Shown here: positions 23,537 through 35,027 of the stretch, in pieces
How the letters are laid out: each line of letters opens with the position of its first letter
How positions within the stretch are numbered: position 1 is the first letter of the stretch
Assembly: GCA_032622095.1 (NCBI GenBank)
Contig: CP136067.1
Location: 98,200,707-98,264,706, forward strand
Source of the DNA: Siphonodentalium dalli
Lineage: Eukaryota; Mollusca; Scaphopoda; Gadilida; Siphonodentaliidae
DNA: 64,000 nt
Reading direction: 5' to 3'
Notes under the pieces: generated by a model
Told to the model about the DNA's origin: nothing
The model's input: the letters and a program-made list of their open reading frames with translations, nothing else
The model's database searches: none
Position numbers and translations under genes: made by a program

Positions 23537-23689
23537 CTTCGAAAGATTTCCACCAACGTTCACATTCATTGCCGTCGATACTATAACTTGTTCTTGAAAC
23601 AAATGTAAATGCACCACAGTTCCTGTCGTGTTCTTGTGTCATACCGCGTACTGATAATAACCCTGGTCGAGGATGATAACAACGCATAC
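23537..23689 (-). CDS. Internal exon, unrecognised cysteine-containing gene
   Basis: Fifty codons in phase 1-1, starting MRCYHPRPGLLSVRGMTQEH and containing NCGAFTFV, SYSIDGNECERWW and KSFE before the donor GAAG|GTGAAC. Three cysteines and paired tryptophans suggest a folded, probably secreted segment, but I recognise no family. If the donor is not used, the frame continues nine codons (ending DLYDLT) to a TGA at 23510-23508, and an AATAAA lies at 23437-23432, so an intron-retained shorter isoform is possible. The acceptor (ATAAAG) is weak. Confidence 0.5.
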
Positions 23690-24586
23690 CTTTATTCTTT
23701 GGTCATCTGTGAGTATCAGTTGGCCAACTCAAACGAATACTTCGCATCAATGTTCCCCATCCACATGTTAATATAAATAGCATTCCGTGACAATAACGCA
23801 CATTCTAAGAAAGTAAAGCAATGTGGCATGTTTCAAGTGTAAGTGTGGGTGGAGTTGTCATGACAATAACGCCACATGATGTGAAAATGCGGGATTTTCG
23901 GTTATTTTTCAAAAACTGTCCGCAATTTTGGATTTCGGGGAATTTCATTTGGATGTGTTATGACGACAGTACTGCGCCTCAGTGTTCCCAACTAACAAGA
24001 GTAAGCATGGATGGAGTTGTCGTGACAATAACGTTCACCGTGCTGATGTGAAAATCGTTGATTTTTTCAATTAGTTTAAACATATTTATTTGTCTAATTT
24101 ATATAACACATGATATATAACACATACATTTTTTATACAGACAATGGGATTGGATGACAAGTGCTGACTCACTTATGTGTACCCCCTCTCCCATATGTTA
24201 TTACACTGAAAAATAAATAATAAGTAATGGCAAAGCAACATGACGGCTAACGCTTTCGATAGTCTGAGACATATAGGTATAATATAGCTAGGGTCTCACC
24301 CGCCTTCTGGTACGTGGGATTCGAACCAGATCTGGTGAATTTAAAGTGGTATGCAATATTCATACTTCCTATATATATCGGCCTATAACTCTATATAATT
24401 TTACCTCCTTCCAATGCTATAAAAAGACTGAATATATGAAAATATTTGACCATCAATTCTTCCAAAAACATCATGCTCGTTAAACTTAGATCACAAGAAC
24501 AATCTCAACCTACATGTATGTTCTAATACTGTAATTGTCAACTACTATTGTCAGACAAGAACGTTCCAACTATTGAACAATTGTAC
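23690..24586. other. Putative intron with small direct repeats and a lone pol III B-box
   Basis: GTGTAAGTGTGGGTGGAGTTGT at about 23838 and AGTAAGCATGGATGGAGTTGT at 24000 are diverged copies, each followed by GACAATAACG. On the minus strand GGTTCGAATCCC (24327-24316) matches a pol III B-box, but no A-box or tRNA cloverleaf can be drawn, so at most a decayed tRNA-derived SINE is present. Confidence 0.35.
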
Positions 24587-24685
24587 CAGGATTCGGGGTG
24601 CACGTGACAACAGCAGGAATTTGCCCACATGGTGTATCGCCCTCACAACTTTGGTCAAAGTGTTCAACATTTGGAAATTCCATTC
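24587..24685 (-). CDS. Internal exon, unrecognised cysteine-containing gene
   Basis: A strong acceptor (TTTTGTTTCAG) leads into 32 codons in phase 1-1: MEFPNVEHFDQSCEGDTPCG then QIPAVVTCTPNP, ending at donor CCTG|GTACAA. Three cysteines. Splicing to 23689 makes Gly at the junction and keeps the frame. If not spliced, the frame stops six codons later at a TAG (24571-24569). The three exons together give about 107 residues with six cysteines. A signal-peptide exon should lie upstream (above 24700) but was not identified. Confidence 0.5.
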
Positions 24686-24699
24686 CTGAAACAAAACAG

Positions 24700-25624
24700 T
24701 TGCAAATGTCAGACTAAAATTCGTTGAACATTTTATATTAGTTTAATATTCGACAAATATTTTTTGTAAAATGTTTTGTTTGGACAATATTTCCTGATTT
24801 CTGTTAATGTTTATACCTAATTGGCTATCTGTTGGAGTCTTTCTAACTATAGAGGGATGCATGTTATAGAGTGGAATTTTCCACTCTTGAACAGATTGAC
24901 ATACCAGTTGGAAAATTACAAGTCAAGGGGCAAATGCAAGTGGAAACAGTTGGACATTTCATGTCTGACACCACGTTGATCGGAAATTTAATACCAAAAA
25001 AACAAAACAAAAAACGGATGGAATAAATTCTTATATATAGTTTGATTTTACAACCAGTATACTTAGTTTTTTTATACAAAAAGTCGAATATTTTCCTAAT
25101 CGTCAACTGTCTTCAACTGTAATGGACATCAGTTAGAACAATAGAGGGGGCAAATGTAGTATTCCGAACAGGGGCGGGGTGACGGTGTAGTTGGAAATTC
25201 CAAGTTGGACACCCCACGGAGAGTCTTTGGTTACGTCCCTGCATACAGCCCACACAAAGACGTGTTACAGATTCTAGCTGTTTTTCGGCTTCACAGATGC
25301 CTCACATGTTCGCACATATTTGACTTGGTTTAATGGTTTCCCAATAATACGAAAATGTTTTTCGGGAAATGACGGCTCTGTGTGCACAGACCGACACCAA
25401 ATGGCAGTAATTCGTCATGCATAGACAACTCGCCCTCGGGTAAACCATTGGCATGCGTGCGAAATCACATCACCGAATGATGAGCTCGTTTCCTACCTTA
25501 GACAGTAAATATTTTTACAAAGAGCAATTAGCAGAGAGAGCTGATGGCTGCCCATGGGTTGACAGTGTTGATTTGGCGCGATGATAATGAAACTATTATA
25601 TCTGATCGATGCTGCCCTTTCCTT
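24700..25624. other. Non-coding stretch
   Basis: Between the gene exon and the TTAA element. The part at 25150-25215 (TTGGAAATTCCAAGTTGGAC) resembles dispersed repeats near 46.9 and 51.5 kb. No exon is supported. Confidence 0.4.
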
Positions 25625-25628
25625 TTAA

Positions 25629-27867
25629 CACGTTCACTGCCGAAAACCAATGGGTAATTCCATCCCGTATGCCAACATGTGATTTGATGTTTTGCCGATA
25701 GTAGATGATATTTTACGTATGTATGAGTAATGGTTCGACCAATATCGGGTCATATGATGCTGAAACATGTTATAAGGCTACTGGTCGGCAACTGGGACGG
25801 AATTTATTAGTGTTTCATCTCTGGTGCCAGCTACGAGTTATCTGGTAGTAAATACAATTACGTTGTCAGTGTCTTAGATGACGAAGGGTGCTATACATGT
25901 ACAAGCATATCGTATGTAAGACATGGTAAATGAATTTATATATGATAATTGGTACAGACTACATCGAATAAGACGTCAAAAACATAATATGTATTTACCT
26001 ACGAGAGAACTCGTAGCTGGCACCAGCGATGACCACTGGTGAGTTTCATCCCAGGTGCCGACTACGAGTTATCTCGTAGGAGCTTTATAACACGTTTCAT
26101 CTTTCATTTGACCCGGATTTGATTGACAAACATTGTATAAAGCACGTGTGTCCTAGTCCAAGTCTTCTCGTACTAAAACTAGCTAAGATTTTGGGATGGA
26201 GAGATGCTAGTGTTTAGTCCGAGAACGCGCGCATAGCCTTCTTATGACACGAGTTACGCCCATGATCTGTGGCGGGAATCTGTGGTGTATTTTACTCGAT
26301 TTACCTAACAAAGCAATACATGATGCTATATACGTCGGAAAGAGTGACATCTTATGGTCAGAATGTTGTATAATAATCTAACTTTAATGTTAAATTACAC
26401 ATAGAATATTCCGGTTGATTGCCACAAACATCGTTGTTTTTTCTGTTTGTTTACTTAACTGAAAGCCGAACTCAGGTTCCGAAGAACTTCGGCATTGTCC
26501 GGTGTTTGTTCTGAGTATTCTAGTTTCCGTTTCTATATATAGCGCGGGGTTTTCCGAACAAAATGGTGAAAACCGATCGCCGCAAAGTCCAGTTTCCAAT
26601 GTGCTTTGAGAACAATTCCCGCACTAAAAACTTAATGACATAATGGAGGATCAGAAAGGTAGTTTTGTTGACAATTTTCGCAAGCAACTTGTCAAAATTG
26701 GAGCAAATTAGAACTCTTGTGTCTGACTTGCCATGCGTGTGATTTTCATCCATGTGCATTTTGACTTTTGTGTTGATAAAATAATCGGAGAACCGAATCA
26801 CACAGTTTCGAAATATAGTTCTTCCGTTTTAGTGGGACTTTTCAAACTTAAGGTTAAAAATTTATACAAATTTTGTTTGATTTTTTGTGTGCTTAACAAG
26901 AGCAGTATATTGCTCTGTTCGCTTAGTATATATCTTAATTTCGCTGAAGTCCACCAAATGTGGGAAATGTAGCACCATATTATTTATTCTAATGCTCGTT
27001 GTGTTTACACTGTTTTAAACTTTGAGAGGGTTGTAATTTCCCGTAATTTATTTAATGTATTACATTTATATCTTCAATGTTTAATTAATCTATTTATTTT
27101 TTATTTATTGACACACATAATTACGATTACAATGGAGAATTCATCGTAATTTGCGTTGTCAGTCGAAAATCTACGGAATATTTTCAACGGAAAATGACGA
27201 ACACAGTTCGCGAGGTCAACTGAGTTCGCATACTTTTAAAAATTTGTAAACATTGCGGTAAATGTCTCTTTTCGCATTAAATTACCGCTTTCAATTCACA
27301 ACTGATGTGGGGTTCGGATCAAATAGCATGTCTTCTGCGGAAAATATCTTTTATTGTCGCAATTGTGATATTTTATTTCATATAATTGTGGTTTTATTTG
27401 AGCGGGTCATTAACGCTTAACTCGTGTCATAAGAAGGCTATGCGCGCGTTCTCGGACTAAACACTAGCATCTCTCCATCCCAAAATCTTAGCTAGTTTTA
27501 GTACGAGAAGACTTGGACTAAATGTGTCCGGGAATGGTCTAGTTGCACATGTATATCATGGTTCAGGGACGTACAGAAGAGGTCCTGGCGAATTGGAGTA
27601 TCCTACCAAGATTTCTAACTAGACCCCACCCTTGTTCGGGCTGTGAGTATCGTTGTATCTCAAGCCATCGTAATTATACATATAAAATCGATCAATGGGA
27701 TCGTTGGGCATGTATTGGCGCATACACCAACATTGCTTGCGGTTTGTGTTATTATTTATGTGGTATGAACATTACTACGAGTTAACTCGTAGTAGCAGTC
27801 CCCATGGAACCGTTTACTACGAGTTAACTCGTAGTGGCAGAGTTAACTCGTAGTGGCAGTGAACGTG
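25629..27867. mobile_element. 2.24-kb TTAA-flanked element (piggyBac-like)
   Basis: Terminal inverted repeats are CACGTTCACTGCC and GGCAGTGAACGTG, flanked by TTAA at 25625-25628 and 27868-27871. Just inside both ends are repeated CTACGAGTTAACTCGTAG-type palindromes (25830, 26000-26080, 27777-27860). A second long-TIR element is nested inside (about 26153-27522). No ORF resembling a piggyBac DDE transposase was found; the longest frames are under 95 codons. Terminal sequence and target fit piggyBac-mobilised DNA. Confidence 0.75.
26153..27522. mobile_element. Nested element with ~105-bp terminal inverted repeats
   Basis: AGTCCAAGTCTTCTCGTACT at the left reads on through GGGATGGAGAGATGCTAGTG, CGAGAACGCGCGCATAGCCT and TTATGACACGAGTTA; the complement of this whole stretch is found at 27415-27518. 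The interior (26270-27410) holds GC-richer parts, a TATATATAGCGCGG box at about 26534 and an ATG at 26562 followed by 26 codons (MVKTDRRKVQFPMCFENNSR...) to a stop. No known transposase is seen. Confidence 0.65.
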
Positions 27868-27871
27868 TTAA

Positions 27872-28189
27872 GCTCTAATTTGCCAACAGAAAAAAGCCAA
27901 CGTTCTTCTCCAATTTCCTGCTGGCCCGTCGGTTTATCGAGTATAACTAAAAATTGTGGTACCGTATACAAGATAGCGGAAACGAAGTGAAAGGATAATT
28001 TGGTTGAGAGGCGAAATGAATCGACCCAAATTTATGGATATAAGGATATATACGTACATGTAATAGCTGTATGTGGTATGGCCGAACTTCATGTTCAGGA
28101 TCCTAGGAATTTATCGACTTATTTTAGGGAGGTTTCGCAACTAACGCATATCGTTACGACTATACGTTTAGCCATTCTTAGTCGTAACA
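27872..28189. other. Non-coding stretch
   Basis: No coding or structured repeat beyond short GGATATA runs is evident. Confidence 0.4.
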
Positions 28190-28216
28190 TTAGATAGATA
28201 GATAGATAGATAGATT
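28190..28216. repeat. (TAGA)n microsatellite
   Basis: Six copies of TAGA. Lying 3' of a minus-strand LINE fragment, it could be its tail, but the RT part is missing in between. Confidence 0.85.
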
Positions 28217-28344
28217 TTTTTATAGATAGATTTTTTAATAGGTAGACACTACGGGATATATATCCCATTTACAGGTCCTACATATGTAGATATAAAATAA
28301 ATACTCATAACAATGAACATAGACAGTTTTTACGAGAGCTGCCA

Positions 28345-28770
28345 CTGCTGCTGCTGGAGCGCAGAGACGTAACGTATATACTATATGTATTCGATGGCCT
28401 GGTAAATTGAATTCGCTGCTTTGTCTGCAAATTGGACTTTTGATACCACGCGATTGCTGAGCACCAAGTCGATATAATGGTTGTTACACGAAGGACTGTC
28501 GCAATACTGTTGTAACTTATATTTGTTGCACACATAATTAACAAATTCCTCGGATCTTTGCGTTGACCAGGATGCTATGTCGGTTGCAATATTCCTTGAG
28601 AATCAAGTGACCAAGCAATGTCTCTCATATTGAAGTCGCCAGCCATCAAAACTATGTCATCGGGACGAATGCTTTAACTGAGAAGTTCTAGTGATTTGTC
28701 GAATTCATCAACATAAGGCGCTTTGTTTTCCGATGGCAAATAAGCTGACGATATGTATTCATGTATGGTA
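28345..28770 (-). pseudogene. LINE endonuclease-domain fragment, frameshifted
   Basis: On the minus strand one frame reads YISSAYLPSENKAPYVDEFD, one in-frame stop, then DDIVLMAGDFNMRDIAW, the GDFN motif of apurinic-type LINE endonucleases. After a frame change near 28590 the sequence continues RSEEFVNYVCNKYKLQQYC and NNHYIDLVLSNRVVSKVQF, matching the later part of that domain. At least one stop and one frameshift make it a relic. The RT is absent. Confidence 0.75.
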
Positions 28771-28904
28771 ACAAAAAATAACAAAGCGCATTACACTTTC
28801 TGAATATTTGTTATGGAAATGTTATATGATAATTGTTAACGTGTAAATTGCTTGTATAAATTGTTTGTATATATGCATATGTGTTTGGCGATGTTTCAGC
28901 TTAA

Positions 28905-29325
28905 AGGTCCCCATATCATCGGATTCCAACAACAACATTTTTTGAAATGCCGCTTCAGTTACCACAATCAATATAATGCTAACAACAGTCAACTATAGTA
29001 TAAAATTGCCCAAAACGTGTTATTTATCAACATTTTGTTCAACGAAATGTTGCCGGTTTGTCAAATATCTGACACAAAAATGTCACTTGATTTTAGAGTT
29101 ATCCATCTTTATCCGCAATTTGGTCAGAGAAACTCTTCTCGTCGACTGTTTACTGGGCCACCTAAAATTATCTGTGGTAAAAAATAATAGATTTCAAACA
29201 TCGATATCTGATCACTCTGAACTTTGATGGCTGCTTGGGTTCCTCGAATCGAATAAAATACGTTTTACCCCCGAAGCCAAGTAAATAGTAATTTGCGAGC
29301 GTTCATTCGGATTATTCATCTTTAA
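28905..29325. mobile_element. Degenerate AGGTACTCAATCCG-family MITE
   Basis: Diverged copy of 22276-22754: it keeps GGTCCCCAT, GGATTCCAACAACAAC, the GTTCCTCGAATCGAATAAAA block and CCCCGAAGCCAAGTAAATAG, with an altered right end (CGGATTATTCATCTTTAAAG). Confidence 0.7.
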
Positions 29326-29339
29326 AGTTAAAATGTTGG

Positions 29340-30519
29340 ATAAACAATCAGGGGGGGGGGGTCGGAAACAAATTTCAGGCACGTATGCTGATTTTTACCT
29401 TTCGACCCTTATTGTGACCCACCCACCCCCGCGTCCAAAATGTTTTCCGTTTTCGGCAGTTTTTTCCGACCATTTTTGGACACCCACCCCCCTTTTAACA
29501 CTAAAATAGAGATTTGCGGAGGGGGGAATTCACTGTAAGCAGCTGTATATGAATTTATGTGCATACTATTTGTCATGGATGTTAACATTGACATGTAAAT
29601 AGGAACGAGTCATTTTGGGGTCATTCGGCCAAAAAAACATGGCTGCCAGCGGCCATCTTGGATTTCAAAATTTGCAACAGAGTACAACACGATAACTGCA
29701 TGCAGTCAGTTTAGCAGTTAGAATTACATTATTTCTCTTATTTTAAGGCCACATGGAGGTTTGCGCTCCAAAATACACAAAATAATATTCGCTTTTGAAA
29801 TTTTCCCGGTATCAAAATAGGTAGATAAATACCAAAACTATCTTTCTACGACAAATATATGTCCCATAAAAACGCATTCAAGTCATGAAAATTACAACAA
29901 AATCGAAATGTTTAGGTCCCGAACATTTTTTTTCCAACCTGCCATTTTGGATGATGCAAAAACCACCGACAACAGCCGAGGATTTCCGGGTGTATTCGTA
30001 AATAAGCTTCCCCAGCGTCTTATAATTTCCGGTACGCGATAAAGGTGTTTCAATTTGATCGTATATATAGCGACGATAGCAACAGCTTCAGTTGAAATAA
30101 AAATGCTCAGCATTCGTATTCGTTTTATCTAATTTATTTTTGAATATAGAATGTCTCGGTTGTTATCCAAATCGAACTTTTAGGCTACTGATTAACTAGT
30201 ATTGAGTTAACTTGATATTAATTATTGAAATAAATATTGATGTTGGCAGATGTTGGCATTTTTTTTTTTTGCATGATAAAGAACGAAATATCTTTCTATC
30301 AATTTTCTTTGTGGAATATACACCTATTTCGTGCTATTTTTTGTTAGTAAATCTCGTCATATTTACTTAAAGAGCGATCCAGTACTAGCTAGCATATATA
30401 TTTATGTGTATGCCACAATCAACAATGATATCTACAATAAAGAGCGTTTACTGTTGTATAATTTCTTTGTGAATCATAAGCCTTTTTGGTTATTTTATTC
30501 CGATAGGCCTATATTTAAT
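29340..30519. other. Non-coding stretch with dispersed repeats
   Basis: Contains a G-run repeat (29350-29520), one unit of the 5.6-6.7 kb repeat (29565-29680), and on the minus strand a TATATATA box at about 30068-30060 upstream of an ATG at 29947 that opens only 17 codons. No gene is supported. Confidence 0.4.
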
Positions 30520-30690
30520 AATGCATTGAATAAAGAGCTACCATTCTCTAACTGATTAAATTACATATGCTATCACCAGCCCTTTTATTTATTATAGTGA
30601 TAGGCTTTAAAGAAATATAAGGGCTGGCGATATCATGTAATTCAATCAGTTAGATAATGAAAGCTCTTTATTCAATGGCCTACCTAAAAT
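30520..30690. repeat. ~165-bp palindrome
   Basis: CATTGAATAAAGAGCTACCA and CTCTAACTGATTAAATTACA on the left are answered by complements on the right (TGTAATTCAATCAGTTAGA, AGCTCTTTATTCAATG) around a centre near 30605. Probably a hairpin MITE; ends are not clear. Confidence 0.7.
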
Positions 30691-30699
30691 AAAGACATA

Positions 30700-31620
30700 T
30701 ACATGTAAGTAAGTAAGTGCTATGTAAACTAAACAACTGATTGTTACAATAAAGGGCTTTCGTGGCTGGACAAAAACACACTCACCAATGATTAAATTTG
30801 GTTTATTGTATAACTATATAAATACAGAGGTTTTTTTTTTTAGAATTTTCTATTCTCTAGATAGCGTCAAAATAAGAGCGTAATATTAGCCTTCCCAGGG
30901 TTCCCTATCTATACGACAAGTAGGATGTTCAATTACGCTAAAAATCTAATTGATTCTCCGAAATGTATAACACTGATCAGTGTGACTTTAATATACAAAT
31001 AGAAAGAAGATTTTAATTTATTGTTTCACCAAACTGCATCTAACTACAAGTTCCCACGCCATGGAACAAAACGCTCTTTATTATAAGTGTCAGTTGTGTA
31101 GTTCTAAATTGTGTAGTCTAAATTTGAATACACGTACGCTCTTTAAAATATTTGGATTCTATTGCATTAGCACAACATACACGTCGCATATTATATTTAA
31201 TGTTTGCAAGCAATTTTACCAAATATACCTTCATATACCATGCTTCAAACGCACAAACATTGAAAACAAACATACAGATCAGTGATAGGCGGGCTTTCGG
31301 TCATCATACCGTACCAGGGGGGCTCTATCTTGCATGTTTGAAAGTTGGCACAGAAGTGTGGCACGCTATATCAAGGCCAAGGTCGTTGGCACAGTAGTGT
31401 GGCATGATCAGACATATAGCCAACTTCACATTGGGAATTCCCATGTTTGTTGAGACGTCAGAAATATATAAATAAACATGCCCGACAGAGACCTCTAGCG
31501 TTAGTTCGAGAATTGATTATAGATTGTAAACGGTAGTTATTAGTTTCGAGAATTGATCATTGGTTTGTAAACGGAAGTTAATCATCTTCAATTCTTATTC
31601 ATTGGTTTGACCGGAAATAG
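30700..31620. other. Non-coding stretch
   Basis: AT-rich. Several (A)ACGCTCTTTAT motifs occur (31068, 31134). TTGGCACAG(A/T)AGTGTGGCA occurs twice near 31345 and 31388. No gene is supported. Confidence 0.4.
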
Positions 31621-31621
31621 T

Positions 31622-31860
31622 AGATTTGTCTCTTATTGAATCCAAGAACGACTATTGATTAAGAAAGTATATCTATTAAAACGGAATTGTCTCTTATTGA
31701 ATCCAAGAACGACTATTGGTTTGAAATGGAGACAATTGGTTTGAAATTTATTGCTATTGATTAAGAAAGTATATCTATTAAAACGGAATTGTCTCTTATT
31801 GAATCCAAGAACGACTATTGGTTTGGAAATGGAGACTATTGGCTTGAAATAAATTGTAAT
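31622..31860. repeat. ~114-bp tandem repeat
   Basis: GTCTCTTATTGAATCCAAGA begins units at about 31628, 31688 and 31790; each includes ACGACTATTG(G/A)TT and GATTAAGAAAGTATATCTAT. Two full and one partial copy. Confidence 0.85.
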
Positions 31861-32481
31861 TGTTTTCACAAACCACCATTAACTTTTATTTCATGTAATT
31901 TCCGACCGAATGGCCGCCCATATATGCGTCTTTCTGGGATTTTAATGCTCATAGAAAGTTAGTTCAGGTCAATGTCATCAACTTATTTCGATACCGGGAC
32001 CATTTCAAAAGCGAATAGTATACATTCACGCTTCGATTTAAAATTTACATCAAAATCAGTCCAAAAAAAAACATTTAATGATATCGTCAATATTTCGCTT
32101 GTATATGACCATGCAGACAGGGGGGGGTGCGATTTTTTTTTACGAGACGTGAGGTGGGAGGTGGGGGGGGGGGGTACCCGAGACCGGAAACAGTTTTTGG
32201 CCACTCTTTTTGCATTTTTTTTTAATTGACATATTTTCAACTGTTTTAAACATATTTGTTTATATGTTGTGGCTTGTTGCAATATGAGAAGCACTAATAC
32301 ATTCAATATTGTTATAATTACCCCCATAAGTTGATATAAAATTTTGTTGTTGTTGTTGGCTTCGTAATCGTCTGTAGCTGATTAATGTCACTGGTGCTTT
32401 AACTGCTGGTGCTGTGTTCTCTAGGTGCTATACCCTGTATGTGTGACGTCTTCTATCTGGTAAGATATAGTATATCATTGT

Positions 32482-32626
32482 TTAGACACTGATGCCTGAA
32501 GATCTGACAAAGTTGTGAACAAGTTTATGTCGAAGAAGTTCTGTATCTGCTGACAGTCCTTCACACTGTCCGAGGAGAAGTTTTATTGTTATGCCGCTGT
32601 CACTTATAGAATCCTGGAGTTGCGGA
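32482..32626 (-). CDS. Candidate terminal exon, unrecognised protein
   Basis: A pyrimidine-rich run (TTTTTCCATTCTGTTTTCTG) and CCGAAAG acceptor at 32633-32627 precede one base plus 47 codons ending in TAA (32484-32482). The peptide begins PQLQDSISDSGITIKLLLGQ and continues with DTELLRHKLVHNFV, which looks helical and protein-like. No family is recognised and the upstream exon (above 32640) was not found. It may be the 3' end of a gene or a relic. Confidence 0.4.
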
Positions 32627-32639
32627 CTTTCGGTGAGAT

Positions 32640-34014
32640 CAGAAAACAGAATGGAAAAATAGTGAATATTGTGGGGGTGGGTCCCAAAATGTTCATTGAT
32701 TTTTTTTTTGCGCGCAATTTTTTTTTATTGTGTCTGTTTCAGCTTGCTTGGCAGTTTTTATATTGAAATTTGTCTAGTTCACGGTGTAGTTCAATAAAAA
32801 AAATACTTCAGATAGCTCTAGGGTAGATTGAACTTAATGCAGTCTGACAATATCAGCAAACAACTCATGACATAATATTACAATAATTCTTATACTTCAT
32901 GACAGTCTCTTTACTCATACAGCTAGTTGATGCATGAGTGTAATGTATGAAATAAGTATTTGTATCAGTGTTTGTATACTAAAATTGATTATTCTCATAA
33001 TGTATCAGAATAATGTATAGTTAATAATATATAGTAGACACAGGTAGACATATAATAGTAAATCAAGAGTACAGCCGGTATACTGTAAACTGAAGACCAA
33101 ATTGGAGTTATCTTCCCTACACCAACACAATGACGTTACGCTTACTGTGACCTCGTCTCCACGGTCACATGTCACTAAAGTGAACATCCGTGTATATGGA
33201 TTTGGCACTAAATTGACCATCCGCGTTCAAACTCAAAGGGTTAAACGTTATTTTAGGCCTAGTCCTAAGTCGTAATGCGAGGTCGGGTCGGTGGTCATGC
33301 AGGCATACATAAAAGCTAATTCGTACACTGGTTCATATGCACATTTTCCTTTTTGGTATTACTATAGGCTCTAGGCCTACTAGTTGATGCTGGTTGATGT
33401 CTGAAAAAAAGATAAATTTAATTTTGTATAATTTTTCATTCTATTATAGGCCCTAACACTGGCCCTATAGTTATTTTTTGTTGTCATTCCAGGGGATTCA
33501 ACATATTTTTCATCTACTCACACAGATGAATAGGCTGGGTTATAAATTTACCAATATAATCACATCATATTCTACCTTTGTTGATTGCTTAGAGTTCAAT
33601 TTAGTTGAGATTATCGCTGATTACTGCTGATTATCGCATAATTATCAGCCAAGAAAATATTTGTCTTGCACATGTTTGTAAACAGGAAGTAACATTTAAT
33701 TTGGTCTTTCAAAGAAGGGACCAATATAGAGCGGTTGGTCGTTTTTACAGAGGGGACCAACATAAAGCTTTGGAGTTTTGGGATGGGTGTCTAAAATTTT
33801 ATGGAAAAAAAATGCAAGAAAGGGTGGGTGGGTGGGTGTAAAAAAAATGGCAATGTAAAAAAAACACTCCCACGTCTCGCAACTTTTTTATGCCCCCCCC
33901 CCCCCCGATGCAGAACAAAAATATAATTCTACTCACTGTTCCTGTTCCGAAGTATGTTTCTCTTTCCGCCTCGAATTATACAGTACTACATAAATAAGTA
34001 CAAATTAAAGATGA
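32640..34014. other. Non-coding stretch
   Basis: AT-rich with G-run repeats at 32665-32730 and 33775-33910. GGATG(G/T)TCA(A/C)TTTAGTG occurs twice around 33185-33225 on the minus strand. A minus-strand frame at 33005-33220 lacks recognisable features. Confidence 0.4.
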
Positions 34015-34200
34015 ATAAACCGAATTAACGCTCCCAAATTACTATTATATTTCTTTGGCTTTGGGGGTAAAAAACAATTTGATTCGAGTCGAGGAACCCA
34101 CCCATAAATGAATAACCCGTGCATTCATTGTTTACCAGCGATTAACTGGTGTGTGCATTGTTTACCAGCGATTAATTTGTGCGTTAATTGTTTACCAATG
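34015..34200. repeat. MITE fragment followed by a 30-bp minisatellite
   Basis: 34015-34110 matches the left part of the AGGTACTCAATCCG MITE (TTTCTTTGGCTTTGGGGGTA, GATTCGAGTCGAGGAACCCA). It is followed by three copies of GTGCATTGTTTACCAGCGAT-type units. Confidence 0.75.
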
Positions 34201-35027
34201 ATTAAAGGCCTACTTAATTTTCGAACCGCCAGATCACCAATGTATAAAATATATGCCAAATTATATATACCATTTGAAAGAGGAAGCTCCAAAACGTTGT
34301 AGTATCAACTTATCCGGTGTAATAAACTGTGAACCTGCTGTTTTTGTTGAGGTGCCGTCAAATGGGAATACTTTGAACACTTGTAATATGTTTAGTATCA
34401 TATTGATAAAATGTGGGCTGTATGCTGATTTTATTAACATACAATTTGGGGCTGTGTTGGATTGATTGTAAAATGAAACTTGGACAAGGGTTTTGTGCCC
34501 TAACAGTTTGATACATACATCAAATATGTGGTGTTCAAAGTTTCACCACATTGGGAATACTTTGAACACTTAGAGGTCCGTATAGGAATTAATCATGCTG
34601 TTCAAGTAAAGTCACGTCCATATCAGATTTGAACGTAGCAAACAATCTGGAAAATATTATATATATACACCATAACATAGTAGCCCTCTATCTTACCCCG
34701 CCCCCCCCCCCCCCCCCCCTCAACCAAACACCCATGCAGCTCCTGCCATCATGACCTATCTGCCATCTGGGTCTGTTTATTGATATTCCCGTATAGTGTT
34801 AACAAGAGATGGATTGTTGTCCGGTGCATACCTCCATGTGCCATACCATCTAGACGGACCAAAAAAACTACATTTCCAGATAAACAAAGATGAATAACTC
34901 TAGTAAGGAAAACGTGAACAAAACGATGAACCATATATATCTACTAGCTAGGTACCCGTCCTGACGGGGATAGTCGTTGTGTTGTTTTTTTATAGTTATG
35001 TTTTAACTCACCAACACCCTAAAAATG
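34201..35027. other. Non-coding stretch
   Basis: GGGAATACTTTGAACACTT recurs at 34366 and 34552. A 19-base C-run lies at 34700-34718. A 70-codon + frame at 34253-34465 has no recognisable domain. Confidence 0.35.

Noticed and set aside
24316-24327. tRNA gene on the minus strand suggested by GGTTCGAATCCC
   Set aside because: Only the B-box is present; no acceptor stem, anticodon arm or A-box can be drawn.
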